DNA of 59,004 nucleotides from Guptibacillus hwajinpoensis (lineage in GTDB: Bacteria > Bacillota > Bacilli > Bacillales > Bacillaceae_O): positions 1-59,004 of the forward strand of contig JAENYN010000007.1 of assembly GCA_016841765.1 (NCBI GenBank), given 5' to 3'. Shown piece by piece: positions 35,629-44,110 of the stretch (the stretch's first letter is position 1; the number at the start of each line of letters is the position of its first letter). A model generated the notes under the pieces. It searched no databases, was not told where the DNA came from, and saw nothing but the letters and a program-made list of their open reading frames with translations. Made by a program: the position numbers and the translations under genes.

Positions 35629-36517
35629 AACTTTCATGGGTATTTTCTATCTCCAAATGTTCCTTCAGCCGTTTCGAAACCGCCTTCCGCTCTTCCTCCG
35701 AAACAAGCTGATAGTAAATGCCGTCTATCTTTGTTCCCCGGCCATTTATTTCAAACTGCTGGATATTATTGCGTGCTCCCGCATAATACTTCCGGAATTC
35801 ATTCATTTCATCCAGCGTCATGTTCGTTTTTACATTCCCGATAAGAGCACTCAATACCTTGTCCATGTTCATAAGGGACGACGCATTCGCACCTTTTTGG
35901 ATAATTGCCTGAATGACCTGCCGCTGCCGTTCATTGCGCCCAAAGTCGCCTCGCGGGTCTTGATAGCGCATCCGCACGTATCCGAGTGCTTCCTGGCCGT
36001 TCTTCAGTATAATCTCGCCCTTTGGGTAACCTGGCCACTCCACCTTGTTAAACACAAGTTCACTGAAGGCCTCAATATTCACTTGCACAAAGTAATCGAT
36101 AGGAATATCGAGAAAATGTTCCACGGTTTCCACTGACATCGGAACCCCGCCCTAAGCATAAGCATGGTTGATCTTATCCTTAATTCCTTTTCCGATGATT
36201 TCCGTCCTGGTATCCCGCTGAATGTACATGTACATTGAATCATCATGGGGATTCACCGCCATGACAACCATCGTATCGGAACGGCCGCTGTCCGATTCAC
36301 GTTCGTCCACACCGAGCAGCAAAATGGAAATCGGATCCCGTTCATTCATTGCCGCTGGCTCTACCCGTTTTTGCAGTTGTGTTCGGCCCATTTTTTGGTG
36401 CATCCCTGCAACAGAATGCTGTACATTACTATAAAAGAAGATTGTAATGCCTGTTCCGGATAAAAAAAGAGTCACAATTGTCCATACCAGGATATGTACC
36501 CTTTTTTTCTTTTTCAT
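35627..36517 (-). pseudogene. LytR-CpsA-Psr (LCP) family ligase gene, broken by an in-frame stop and a small deletion
   Basis: LCP proteins attach teichoic acids or capsules to peptidoglycan. The first 121 codons encode an N-terminal membrane helix (HILVWTIVTLFLSGTGITIFF), ISILLLGVDERESDSGRSDTM and YIQRDTRTEIIGKGIKDKINHAYA. A TAG (36152-36154) then interrupts the reading frame where the family continues with GG. The same frame resumes GGVP-MSVETVEHFLDIPIDYF and keeps RMRYQDPRGDFGRNERQRQ. About ten residues of the usual LVDxxGGVxV segment are also missing after SELV. Without suppression, a full-length enzyme is not made. No frameshift is needed, so the stop looks recent. Confidence 0.85.
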
Positions 36518-36806
36518 CTAGTTAACCCTCTCCTATTTCCCTTGTATTTCCGATTAACGGAAAAGTATGTACCTGAACCTGCTTCCAAGTCTGCTGCCTG
36601 TACAGGAGCACTTGCCCTTTACAACATTGCGGCTAGCATAAAACAATAAATCGTTTCATCTTTTTCCCCTTTGTCCATTTGATTTAATTTTAAATTTCTT
36701 CTAAATTTTTATGGATAAGTATTTTTGCCTATTAACACAGATTTTTCCCGAAAATAATACGAAGACCTCCGTTCGATTTATGCATCGAATTCAAGGAGGG
36801 ACTGTT

Positions 36807-36947
36807 ATGCTAGTAAAAGTGAATCAAGCCTGGCATCTGCTATGCAAGTGCCATTACACAGCACTTTACGAGACCTGTATTGATTATGAAATGAAAGAAA
36901 AATTGCAAGAGAAGATTCTTTTGCTGGATAGTAAGTTGAAGTATTGA
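36807..36947 (+). CDS. Small Cys-containing protein, paralogue of the one at 34775-34924
   Basis: 46 residues, ATG 6 bases after AAGGAGGG: MLVKVNQAWHLLCKCHYTAL, then YETCIDYEMKEKLQEKIL, LLDSKLKY. A longer in-frame start at 36711 has no ribosome site and does not align. Register with the paralogue: W-H-x-L, H-Y, E-x-C-x-D, L-x-E-K, L-D. Helical, two or three Cys, no signal peptide. Function unknown. It ends at a strong bidirectional terminator shared with the minus-strand six-gene operon. The 36518-36806 gap upstream holds no other gene. Confidence 0.72.
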   Translation: MLVKVNQAWHLLCKCHYTALYETCIDYEMKEKLQEKILLLDSKLKY

Positions 36948-36976
36948 AAAAAGCAGGGGCGTTCCCCTGCTTTTTC
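36947..36976. terminator. Bidirectional terminator of the six-gene operon and the small plus-strand gene
   Basis: AAAAAGCAGGGG-CGTT-CCCCTGCTTTTT, a perfect 12-bp stem with T-runs on both strands. Confidence 0.9.
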
Positions 36977-36979
36977 CTA

Positions 36980-38374
36980 TTATACGGCTGTATTCGGCCA
37001 TTCGAAGTCAAATTTGTAATACTGTTTTCTCAGTTTTTCCAGATCGTATTCCCATTCATTTATCGAATAACTAAACTTTTCAGGGCCGTTCTTTTGCGTT
37101 TTGCGGAGGCGGACATGATAAGCGATCAGATTTGCTGTTTTTTGCAGACCAAGCGCTGGAAGTGCTTTCGTTGTGAGAATATGCCATCTCATTTCCCGTT
37201 TCAAGCCTGTGATCTGGTATCCCAGTTTTCTTAACTCACTTTTTTCATGTAATCCGTTATCGTTATTTTCCCCCACGGATTCTCCATTCTTATCCGGCAC
37301 ATCGGTTGAAGGCCATTTGAAGAATTTATCTTTTTCGCTTTCAGGTACACTGCCGTTGTTTTGCTTATTTTCATCAAATGAAAAACGTTCTTTCATCTTT
37401 CTGTTAAATTCGGTCTTTTCGAAAGGTGTTAGGCTTTTACAGTGATCCATCGCTTTTTTAAACTCCTGTATCGGAGTATGGTTGTTAACGTGATAGTTAA
37501 AATAAGCATTTATCTCCGGTAATTTGGATTTCAACCAGGAAGAACTTTTCGTTCGGTTCAATAAAGTGGTATCTTGATCCACGTAAAAGGCATACCACAG
37601 AACCCTTGAAAATTCATGGTCGCTCATTTGTTCCTTGAAGTAGTCCCACTCTTCAATCAAACGGTTAAGGGCATGGATCAGTTCGTTGTTTAAACCATAA
37701 TGAAAGTAGACCTTAAGCATTTTATCCATCAGGGGCGTATCATTCAAATTAAATACTTCTTCAGTCAGCTGCTTTGCATTCTTTTTCAAGTATTCTGTCA
37801 GCAGCCGCTCGTAACCTGTGTTGGTAAACTTCTCAATAACATCAAACGCCTTCCTATAAAATTTATCAAGTGCATCATGATTAGGATCCACTTTAAAAAA
37901 GAGAGTGTTTAACATAACCAGCAACTGCAAACCCGAATCGACTGTAGGCGTTTTTTCTTTAAAGTGCAACATGAGGTAGTCGACCGTCTGAGGTAATAAA
38001 TAATCAAGTTCCTCTTCAACAAAGGATGAAATGATAGCTGTTCCTAATTCAGTAAGGTTATCCGGCTTCTCCTCTTTAATCCGTTGAAAAACTCGATTGA
38101 TTTTTTGTGTATCTGCACTTGATTTCTGGCTCTGTGGACGTTTTGGATAGTTAACCAGAAGCTCTGCCTTGTTATGATTATCTTCTTTTAAATCCTTTAT
38201 TTTATTTCTCAGTTGTTTATTTTGCTCTTTTAGAAATAGGATATCTTTCTCAAGCTGCTTGATTGTATCTGACTTCATCTGAATTTCATATTCATGGCCG
38301 TTAATCATGTTTTGCAGCTGAACCGACAGAGAGTTGACTATTTGATTTTTATGCATAGATGCTCTTTTCCTCAA
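36980..38374 (-). CDS. Coiled-coil protein of unknown family, last gene of the ZorAB-like operon
   Basis: About 464 residues; TTG at 38374 follows AAGAGG by 8 bases (ATG at 38356 is the alternative). Residues about 20-70 form a heptad-rich coiled coil (EIQMKSDTIKQLEKDILFLK, EQNKQLRNKIKDLKE), followed by a mostly helical, soluble, charged region. A low-complexity polar stretch (about 335-375) precedes a C-terminal domain with ELRKLGYQITGLKREMRWHI and YSINEWEYDLEKLRKQYYKF. No transmembrane segment and no known catalytic motif. 40-50 bp behind the membrane-protein gene and directly before the terminator, so it belongs to the operon by position. Confidence 0.7.
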   Translation of the reverse strand: MRKRASMHKNQIVNSLSVQLQNMINGHEYEIQMKSDTIKQLEKDILFLKEQNKQLRNKIKDLKEDNHNKAELLVNYPKRPQSQKSSADTQKINRVFQRIKEEKPDNLTELGTAIISSFVEEELDYLLPQTVDYLMLHFKEKTPTVDSGLQLLVMLNTLFFKVDPNHDALDKFYRKAFDVIEKFTNTGYERLLTEYLKKNAKQLTEEVFNLNDTPLMDKMLKVYFHYGLNNELIHALNRLIEEWDYFKEQMSDHEFSRVLWYAFYVDQDTTLLNRTKSSSWLKSKLPEINAYFNYHVNNHTPIQEFKKAMDHCKSLTPFEKTEFNRKMKERFSFDENKQNNGSVPESEKDKFFKWPSTDVPDKNGESVGENNDNGLHEKSELRKLGYQITGLKREMRWHILTTKALPALGLQKTANLIAYHVRLRKTQKNGPEKFSYSINEWEYDLEKLRKQYYKFDFEWPNTAV

Positions 38375-38423
38375 TTCAGACACCTCTTCATAAGAAGTAT
38401 GTATTATGACTCAGTTAGCGAAT

Positions 38424-39239
38424 CTACACCGCATACCCATCCCGCACCGACTTCATCATCTTCATCACAAGCACTGCCCCTGTCGCCACATTCACTACCG
38501 GTATCGACAGGAGGGTAAGGATCACCCCGATCTTGATCACCTTCGCCCCTCCGAAAACCCCAAGCATCTGGAAATACTGTTTCCTTGTTATTTCACCCTG
38601 CTGGTACCGTTTCGTCAGCGAAGCGATGATGAGGGCGATTGACCAGGCGGACAGCGCCGGGACATAGTTCCAGAGCGAGTGATCCTCCATCAGATTATCG
38701 ACAACTTCTTCTACATCCCTCGTCAGCTCTTCATTCGAAATGCCGGTGCTTTGTAATCCCATCTTTCCGGCGAGCTCTTCCGTCACATAGACCTGGTCGG
38801 CACCGACTTCATCGACAGCTGTCTGGACATAGAATTCAGAGTCCGTCGCCTTCAGCTGGATATCTGTCGTCTCCCCCGTTTCACTGTCATAAAGCGAGAC
38901 GTCATAATCCGGATGATTGGTGGACTCAAACATATAGGCTTCAACCGTATCCCCGTCTTCATTTTCCATCTCGACATAATACACTTCATGGGCAATCCCT
39001 TTGACGTTATTCACCAGCCCGACGAGCTGATCTTCATCAAGGGAAGAAACGTAATCATGAAGCTCCTCATTGCTCGCATCAATAAGATCGCTGTTGCTGC
39101 GTTTCAGCGCATCAAGAACGTATGCCTGGTCGACATCAACATCTGCCGGCCCGGAGAAAAGGAAATCAGCCAGTGCAGCGGCAATCCCCAGCTCATCCCA
39201 ATTTTTCTTCACTACCTTTTTTATGTTAGCTATTTTCAT
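38424..39239 (-). CDS. Hypothetical protein with acidic soluble part and C-terminal membrane helices
   Basis: 271 residues, ATG behind AAGGG. Residues 1-195 are acidic and soluble (DVDVDQAYVLDALKRSNSDL, YYVEMENEDGDTVEAYMFES). The C-terminal 75 residues hold two hydrophobic segments (LSAWSIALIIASL and VIKIGVILTLLSIPVVNVAT) joined by KRYQQGEITRKQYFQMLGVF. The latter has the helical-hairpin look of DUF697-type proteins. It overlaps the DUF697-like gene by 14 bp, which suggests a coupled pair. No enzyme motif recognised. Possible membrane partner of the ZorAB-like complex. Confidence 0.7.
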   Translation of the reverse strand: MKIANIKKVVKKNWDELGIAAALADFLFSGPADVDVDQAYVLDALKRSNSDLIDASNEELHDYVSSLDEDQLVGLVNNVKGIAHEVYYVEMENEDGDTVEAYMFESTNHPDYDVSLYDSETGETTDIQLKATDSEFYVQTAVDEVGADQVYVTEELAGKMGLQSTGISNEELTRDVEEVVDNLMEDHSLWNYVPALSAWSIALIIASLTKRYQQGEITRKQYFQMLGVFGGAKVIKIGVILTLLSIPVVNVATGAVLVMKMMKSVRDGYAV

Positions 39240-39792
39240 CGGCTTGCCCTTCCTTGTCCGATCCTTTCAGCAACTTCGGCTTAATCTTCTTGCCTTCTTT
39301 TTTGGACTGCCGGAAAACTTTCTTGATTTCTTCAGCAGTCGGTGTCCGGCCCTGTTTTGTCATGATCATATACGTATCGACCGCTTTTCCGATACCATAG
39401 GTCAGCCCGGCAACGAGCGGGACTGACATGAGGCCGCCGAGTCCCGGCAAGCCGATTTTATACAGGCCGATCGCCGTCTGCTGGGCGGCAAAGCCGAGGC
39501 CGATGACGCCGCCGACCACTTTTACGATTTCAGCCGCTTTCTCCTTTGTCATCGGCAGTCCCCTGACATCCCCGAGCTTTTTTGCCATAAAGATTTGAAT
39601 TGGTGTCAGCAAGGCCATATCCGCAAACGGAATCGGCTGCAGGGCGATACCCGCACAAAGTGCAGAAGTGGTAAAGATGATTTTTTCTGCCTTTTGATCA
39701 GGCGTTAGATTGTCGTTTCTTTCAATTTTAAAAAATTCATCGGTAAGCCTCTTTTTTAAGCTGTCCACCATACTGTCTTCTTTAATAGTCAT
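39226..39792 (-). CDS. DUF697-like membrane-associated protein
   Basis: 188 residues. A charged N-terminus is followed by IIFTTSALCAGIALQPIPFADMALLTPIQ, then MAKKLGDVRG and two glycine-rich hydrophobic stretches (VVGGVIGLGFAAQQTAIG and LPGLGGLMSVPLVAGLTYGI). A Lys-rich tail (KKEGKKIKPKLLKGSDKEG) completes it. The P-I-P-x-A-D-x-x-x-L-T-P-I-Q pattern is typical of the DUF697/YcjF-like membrane module, often found with GTPases; no GTPase is present here. It sits between the ZorB-like gene and an overlapping membrane-protein gene. Confidence 0.75.
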   Translation of the reverse strand: MTIKEDSMVDSLKKRLTDEFFKIERNDNLTPDQKAEKIIFTTSALCAGIALQPIPFADMALLTPIQIFMAKKLGDVRGLPMTKEKAAEIVKVVGGVIGLGFAAQQTAIGLYKIGLPGLGGLMSVPLVAGLTYGIGKAVDTYMIMTKQGRTPTAEEIKKVFRQSKKEGKKIKPKLLKGSDKEGQADENS

Positions 39793-39829
39793 GTTCCAGT
39801 TCCCTCATTTCTTTACCTCACTACCGCGG

Positions 39830-39844
39830 CGGGGGTCAGGCACC
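39830..39844. repeat. Short copy of the GGTGCCTGACCCCCG motif overlapping the ZorB-like stop codon
   Basis: CGGGGGTCAGGCACC is identical to an arm of the palindrome at 46467-46518. It covers the last codons and stop of the ZorB-like gene. A weaker relative (GACAGGCACC) is at 388-397. Confidence 0.55.
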
Positions 39845-40594
39845 TTCAACGAACTCTGCCCCTTCCACATCGTTAAAAAGCTTGTCCCACTCGGTGTTCG
39901 CCTTCAGCCTGAACTTGAATTCAACCCTCCGGGAATTTTTTCGGTCAACTTCCTTTTTCTCTTCATCAAGGTATTTCAGCTGGCTTTCGGAACGGCCGTT
40001 GGCGGTAATGACATCCTTCACTTCGCCTTTATACGGAAACTCGCCGAACTCATCGCTCAATACATACCGGACCACACTGAAGGCCCTATTCTGGGAGAGC
40101 TCCAGGTTGTTCATGAACTGGCCGACATCATCGGTATGGCCTTCGACGACAATCTCTGCAAGGTGTTCGGAATACTTGCCGTAAATAATATCAATATAGG
40201 TCGGAATGAACGACTGGAGCTGCTGCTTAAACTCCGGCCGGATTTCCGACTTTCCGGTCTCAAAAAGCAAATCGTTCTGGAACTTGATCGCCCCTGTTTT
40301 CTCGTCAATTTCCATCTTCAAATCCGTTTTCGCAAACTCCGCAATCAAGTCCTCAATGATTTCCTTTTTGACTCCCATCAAGTAATTGATGACTTCCTCC
40401 TGCTGCTCAATCTTGGCCGCCTGTGCTTCAAGTTCCTCGCTTTTCGCCTTCGCCTCCAGCTGTTCCTTTGTAATAATGCCAAGTAAAACGAGCAGAATCA
40501 CCAGCAGAATCGTTGTAAGCAAATCCGTGAATGAAGGCCAGAAATCATTTTCTTTTGAGTCATCCGCAAGCAGCCGCCTGTATTTTTTATTCAT
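39836..40594 (-). CDS. ZorB-like MotB/OmpA-domain stator protein
   Basis: 252 residues. One membrane helix follows the motor motif FWPSFTDLLTTILLVILLVL (residues 18-37), in which D24 matches the ion-binding Asp of MotB/ZorB. A coiled-coil linker (45-75) leads to an OmpA-like peptidoglycan-binding domain with FETGKSEI, EGHTDDVG (151-158), LELSQNRAFSVVRYVL and KNSRRVEFKF. It would anchor an ion-driven motor complex to the cell wall. It lies 18 bp behind the ZorA-like channel gene. Flagellar MotB is unlikely because no flagellar or chemotaxis gene is near and the partner has a long tail not found in MotA. Confidence 0.88.
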   Translation of the reverse strand: MNKKYRRLLADDSKENDFWPSFTDLLTTILLVILLVLLGIITKEQLEAKAKSEELEAQAAKIEQQEEVINYLMGVKKEIIEDLIAEFAKTDLKMEIDEKTGAIKFQNDLLFETGKSEIRPEFKQQLQSFIPTYIDIIYGKYSEHLAEIVVEGHTDDVGQFMNNLELSQNRAFSVVRYVLSDEFGEFPYKGEVKDVITANGRSESQLKYLDEEKKEVDRKNSRRVEFKFRLKANTEWDKLFNDVEGAEFVEGA

Positions 40595-40612
40595 CTATCT
40601 GTGCCCCCGCGA

Positions 40613-42496
40613 TCATGCCATCATTTTTTCCGTTTGGAATGTGTCGAGCCTGTCAGTCAGCTGGCCAAGCCGTGATTCAAGATCAGCCAGCGATTGCTGG
40701 AGCCGCTGCAAATTAAAGGCCTCGAATTCGTGGTGGATGCTGTTCGCTTCAACAAGGGATGCCATTTTCTTATCAAGGATTTTGTTTGTCATCTCGACAT
40801 GCTTCCGGAATTCCTCAAGGCTCCGTTCCATTTTGCCGCCGAGGTTGTCATCAAGCTTGCGGACAAGTGATTCCATACTCGTTGTTGTCAGGCGGACAAA
40901 GTCGTTCATCGTCATGCTGAGCTTCTCCTGCTGTTCGTTCATTTGCGCCTTGCTGTCAGACAGCATGCCCTGCGAATGAGTGATGAGCGATGCCATTTCC
41001 TTCGTCAGGGCCTCATTGTTTGCAATGAACGTCTGCTGGTACGTTTTCGTCTCGCTGAGCACATCATTCATTTCCTTACTGTTTTCATTGAAGTTTTCCA
41101 TGTAACTTGTGAACTGCTCATGGTATTGCTGCTGTGATTCTTCCTGCTGCTTCGTGTAGGCGACCACCTGCTCATAGAAAGACCGGTACTCGGCTTGTGT
41201 CTGATCGATGGTGCCAAAGTAATCGATCAGCAGCTGGAACTGGCCGAACATGTCGTTCATATTTGTGGAAAACGTTTTTGTAATTTCCGCAATATTATCG
41301 AACGAGCTCGTTTCAAGAATATCCTTCATCGTTGTTGTGGCCTGCTCGACATGACGGATGTAATCCTCATTCTTTTTTTCTATAGCCTTCTGGCCAGCCA
41401 GCATTTCCCGCTGTGACTCCATCGTCTCGTTATAGAAATCAGCCATCGCTTCAAATGAATCGTTCTGTTTTTCAAGCTGTTCATCAAAGTAGGAAGCCAA
41501 ACGGGTCTCTGTACTACTCATAGAAGCAGCGAGTTCCTCCATCGACATCCGGTTTCGCTCCTGAACTTCATTTTGATAAGTGAAAAAGTCCATCAGCCGA
41601 TCAGCTGTCGTTTTCATCGTGTCGACGGATGCTGTCTGAATACTGTTCTGGTTCTCCAAAAACACAAGCAGCCCGTCAAACCTTTCGTTGATGCCTGCCA
41701 TCTGTTCATTATACCGGGACGTTTGCTCCTCCATATTCCCGAACAGCCGGCTAAGCGTCTGTGTATTCGTGCTGAACATCTCATTGAATTCGTTAAGATT
41801 GCTCGTCGCCTTCTCAAAATGAGACGAAAAGTTTTGCAGCTGAATGAACGAATGGGTCATGTTTTCAACTGCATTCTTCACCTCGTCCATCGAGTCAATC
41901 AGGCGCAGATTAACCGTTTTCTTATCTTCTTTGGACAGGTAATTCTCCATCTGGAGCATGACTTTCTGGAGCAGATCCTGCGAATAGTAGAACCTTGTTG
42001 CAGCCACATTGATCGAAATGGACGCCAGGATTCCGAGAATACTTGTGTAAAAAGCAGTATGGATACCGTCCAGCACGCTCGTAATCGATTGGTCGGACAA
42101 TGTTTCTTCAATCCCTTGCAGCGAGACGACAAGTCCGATAAACGTTCCCAGTACACCGATTAAAATTGTGATTGAACTGCTTAACTGGATCAGCTTTAGT
42201 TCCTGCACAATCGGCTTTTTTGTATTGTACAACTTGTAAGAAGCCATGAATTCTTCTAAAAAGGTCTCAAGATTCACGTCATTCTCCATTTTTTCCTTCA
42301 TCTCACCGAACTTATAATGAAGCTCCTTTAAAATGGCACTGTCCTCCGGATGATCTTTAATGGCCGAGCTTTCTCTGGCAAGAAACGTAAAGATCCGCTT
42401 GTTCGTGCGGATCGCAAGCACCGTCACATAGCTTAAAACAGCGAGGACGCTCCCAATAATAACAACTGACAACATATCATCAGGAATTAATGACAT
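40613..42496 (-). CDS. ZorA-like MotA/TolQ/ExbB channel with a very long cytoplasmic tail
   Basis: 627 residues. Three membrane helices at about 8-29, 106-128 and 143-166 carry the MotA/ExbB signatures ITILIGVLGTFIGLVVSL and TAFYTSILGILASISINVA. Residues 190-627 are a continuous helical, coiled-coil tail (for example FEKATSNLNEFNEMFSTNT and HVEQATTTMKDILETSS). A tail of this size is characteristic of ZorA from the Zorya anti-phage systems and absent from MotA, TolQ and ExbB. With the ZorB-like protein it should form a 5:2-type ion-driven motor in the membrane. AGGAGG before the ATG; 14 bp behind the NYN gene. Confidence 0.88.
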   Translation of the reverse strand: MSLIPDDMLSVVIIGSVLAVLSYVTVLAIRTNKRIFTFLARESSAIKDHPEDSAILKELHYKFGEMKEKMENDVNLETFLEEFMASYKLYNTKKPIVQELKLIQLSSSITILIGVLGTFIGLVVSLQGIEETLSDQSITSVLDGIHTAFYTSILGILASISINVAATRFYYSQDLLQKVMLQMENYLSKEDKKTVNLRLIDSMDEVKNAVENMTHSFIQLQNFSSHFEKATSNLNEFNEMFSTNTQTLSRLFGNMEEQTSRYNEQMAGINERFDGLLVFLENQNSIQTASVDTMKTTADRLMDFFTYQNEVQERNRMSMEELAASMSSTETRLASYFDEQLEKQNDSFEAMADFYNETMESQREMLAGQKAIEKKNEDYIRHVEQATTTMKDILETSSFDNIAEITKTFSTNMNDMFGQFQLLIDYFGTIDQTQAEYRSFYEQVVAYTKQQEESQQQYHEQFTSYMENFNENSKEMNDVLSETKTYQQTFIANNEALTKEMASLITHSQGMLSDSKAQMNEQQEKLSMTMNDFVRLTTTSMESLVRKLDDNLGGKMERSLEEFRKHVEMTNKILDKKMASLVEANSIHHEFEAFNLQRLQQSLADLESRLGQLTDRLDTFQTEKMMA

Positions 42497-42509
42497 AGAT
42501 GACGCCTCC

Positions 42510-43943
42510 TTAGAAATTGATGCAATCCCAGTAATCCGTTATGTACGAATGGTCAAAACTTTCTCTGATTCTGTTTGAGGTTGAATCCGGATGGGTCGAA
42601 ATCACCTTCACCCGCCGGCCGGAATTCTTGTATTTTTCCAAAATCCCGTAAAAATCTTTATCCCCGGTAAACAGCAGAATTTCAGTCAGGCGCTCCATCC
42701 GCTCTTCCATCCGCTGAATCAGCTTGTTGTCATCAGCATCATGGACTTTTCCGCCAACGATTTGCTTCGCTTTTGCCTTTTCGTTGCCGGCCAGGATAAT
42801 CTCAAACCCCTGTTCCTCCAACTTCCTGATCAGCACATTCTGCCACTTTCCAAATGCCTCTGTTTTTGCTTTACTTTCATATTCAGGCTGGAAAAAGACA
42901 GCGAAACGGTCTTTTATGTATTTCTTCCGCTCCATTCCGTACAAGAAAGTAAAAAGCCGGCGGTAATCAACTTCAAGGTCCTGCAAATCGGTATAAATAT
43001 TGGCGGCATCCAGAAATATCCCGATCCGCTCATTTGTCGATTCAGCAGGTTCCTCCTGATTCACAAAATAAGAAAATACCTCTTTGAAACTGCTGAACCC
43101 TATTTCATTCGGGTCCTTCAGGCGGTCCTGGAGCTTTTGAAAACGGGAATCATAGTGTGATACAGCGGCCATTTCTTCAGAAGGCATCCTTGCGTAATAA
43201 TCCCAGAACAGCGACAGCAAATTCGCAAACGCCCGCAAGTTGTGTTCGTTGACGGCATCGTCCCTATTTCCAGCAGCAGGATAAGACGTCAGCAAACCAT
43301 AATCTATGAAAGCCGCCAGCTTCCCTTTCGCAGTAAAAAGGAACGCATCATAACTGAGCCGCTCAGCATTGATGACAAAGTGCCCTGCTGAAATAGCCCA
43401 AAAAAACCGGATTAACTGCAGCACCCAGTCATCCTGCCGGCCCATTTCCGGTATGTGCGAGTCATCCAGCGACAGTTCTGCTTTTCCATTGATAGCGAGA
43501 ACAGGAACTTTTCCTCCGTCTTTTGCAGCACCTGGCATCCTTTTGCCTAAAAGGCGGAAATGATCCGGTAGATTGTCAGCGTGAAACGGGGAATGCATTC
43601 CAGCCGATTGCTCGAGCCTCTTCACTTGATTCACATATTGAAGCATCTCCTGAATCCGTTTTGATAAATCACCTGCCTGAAGATCGGCATTCTCTCCACC
43701 AAGCAAATGATACAAAGAACTTTCCGGTATCACGTTATTGTTCTCCTCATAAGACTGGATAATCTCTGCAGGAGTCATATCCACATAGACAAGGGGGACA
43801 ATCAACGGACTATTCTTTTGACATCCCGTTCTGTGAATTTTCATATGCAGACTGATAAAACGGTATAAACCTGTACTGCTGCCTTCCTTTTCCAGAAAAT
43901 CAGGAAGAACCAGAATTCTATCAACCACTTGTTTTTCAGACAT
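42510..43943 (-). CDS. NYN-domain (PIN-like) nuclease fused to a kinase-like N-terminal region
   Basis: 477 residues from ATG 43943, 8 bases after AGGAG. Residues 306-470 form a NYN/DUF88 domain: RIGIFLDAANIYTDL (D312), HDADDNKLIQRM (acidic cluster near 402-405) and ILLFTGDKDF (D428, D430). All metal-binding acids appear to be present, so RNase activity is plausible. Residues about 170-250 look like a protein-kinase C-lobe without HRD: AISAGHFVINAERL, KGKLAAFIDYGLL (the DFG position) and NLRAFANLLSLFWDYY. The N-terminal 130 residues match nothing I know. First gene of the operon; candidate effector or sensor of the ZorAB-like complex. The kinase-like reading is tentative. Confidence 0.82.
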   Translation of the reverse strand: MSEKQVVDRILVLPDFLEKEGSSTGLYRFISLHMKIHRTGCQKNSPLIVPLVYVDMTPAEIIQSYEENNNVIPESSLYHLLGGENADLQAGDLSKRIQEMLQYVNQVKRLEQSAGMHSPFHADNLPDHFRLLGKRMPGAAKDGGKVPVLAINGKAELSLDDSHIPEMGRQDDWVLQLIRFFWAISAGHFVINAERLSYDAFLFTAKGKLAAFIDYGLLTSYPAAGNRDDAVNEHNLRAFANLLSLFWDYYARMPSEEMAAVSHYDSRFQKLQDRLKDPNEIGFSSFKEVFSYFVNQEEPAESTNERIGIFLDAANIYTDLQDLEVDYRRLFTFLYGMERKKYIKDRFAVFFQPEYESKAKTEAFGKWQNVLIRKLEEQGFEIILAGNEKAKAKQIVGGKVHDADDNKLIQRMEERMERLTEILLFTGDKDFYGILEKYKNSGRRVKVISTHPDSTSNRIRESFDHSYITDYWDCINF

Positions 43944-44110
43944 TACTCCCACTCCTAAAGTCCTGCTTTAAAATCAAAAAAGAAGGATATTACATATATC
44001 GGTAGTTTTGCAAAAATATGAATAGGCGGTGTGTAAAAATGCTGAGAAATGGAAAAAGAAATAAAGCCTGAACTTACCAGGAGATTTCTGATGATAAAAG
44101 GGGAAATACA

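Noticed and set aside
36711-36806. Longer 78-residue version of the small protein at 36807
   Set aside because: No ribosome site at 36711 and the extra residues do not align with the paralogue; AAGGAGGG directly precedes 36807.
39595-40486. Long plus-strand open frames opposite the ZorA/ZorB-like genes
   Set aside because: They are antisense shadows of strongly conserved minus-strand domains.
39836-42496. Flagellar MotA/MotB stator genes
   Set aside because: The channel protein has a coiled-coil tail of about 440 residues, no flagellar or chemotaxis genes are nearby, and the neighbours (NYN, DUF697) do not fit motility.
36980-43943. Direct assignment to a known Zorya type
   Set aside because: No ZorC, ZorD helicase-nuclease, ZorE HNH, or ZorF/ZorG-like protein is recognisable, so only 'ZorAB-like' is supported.
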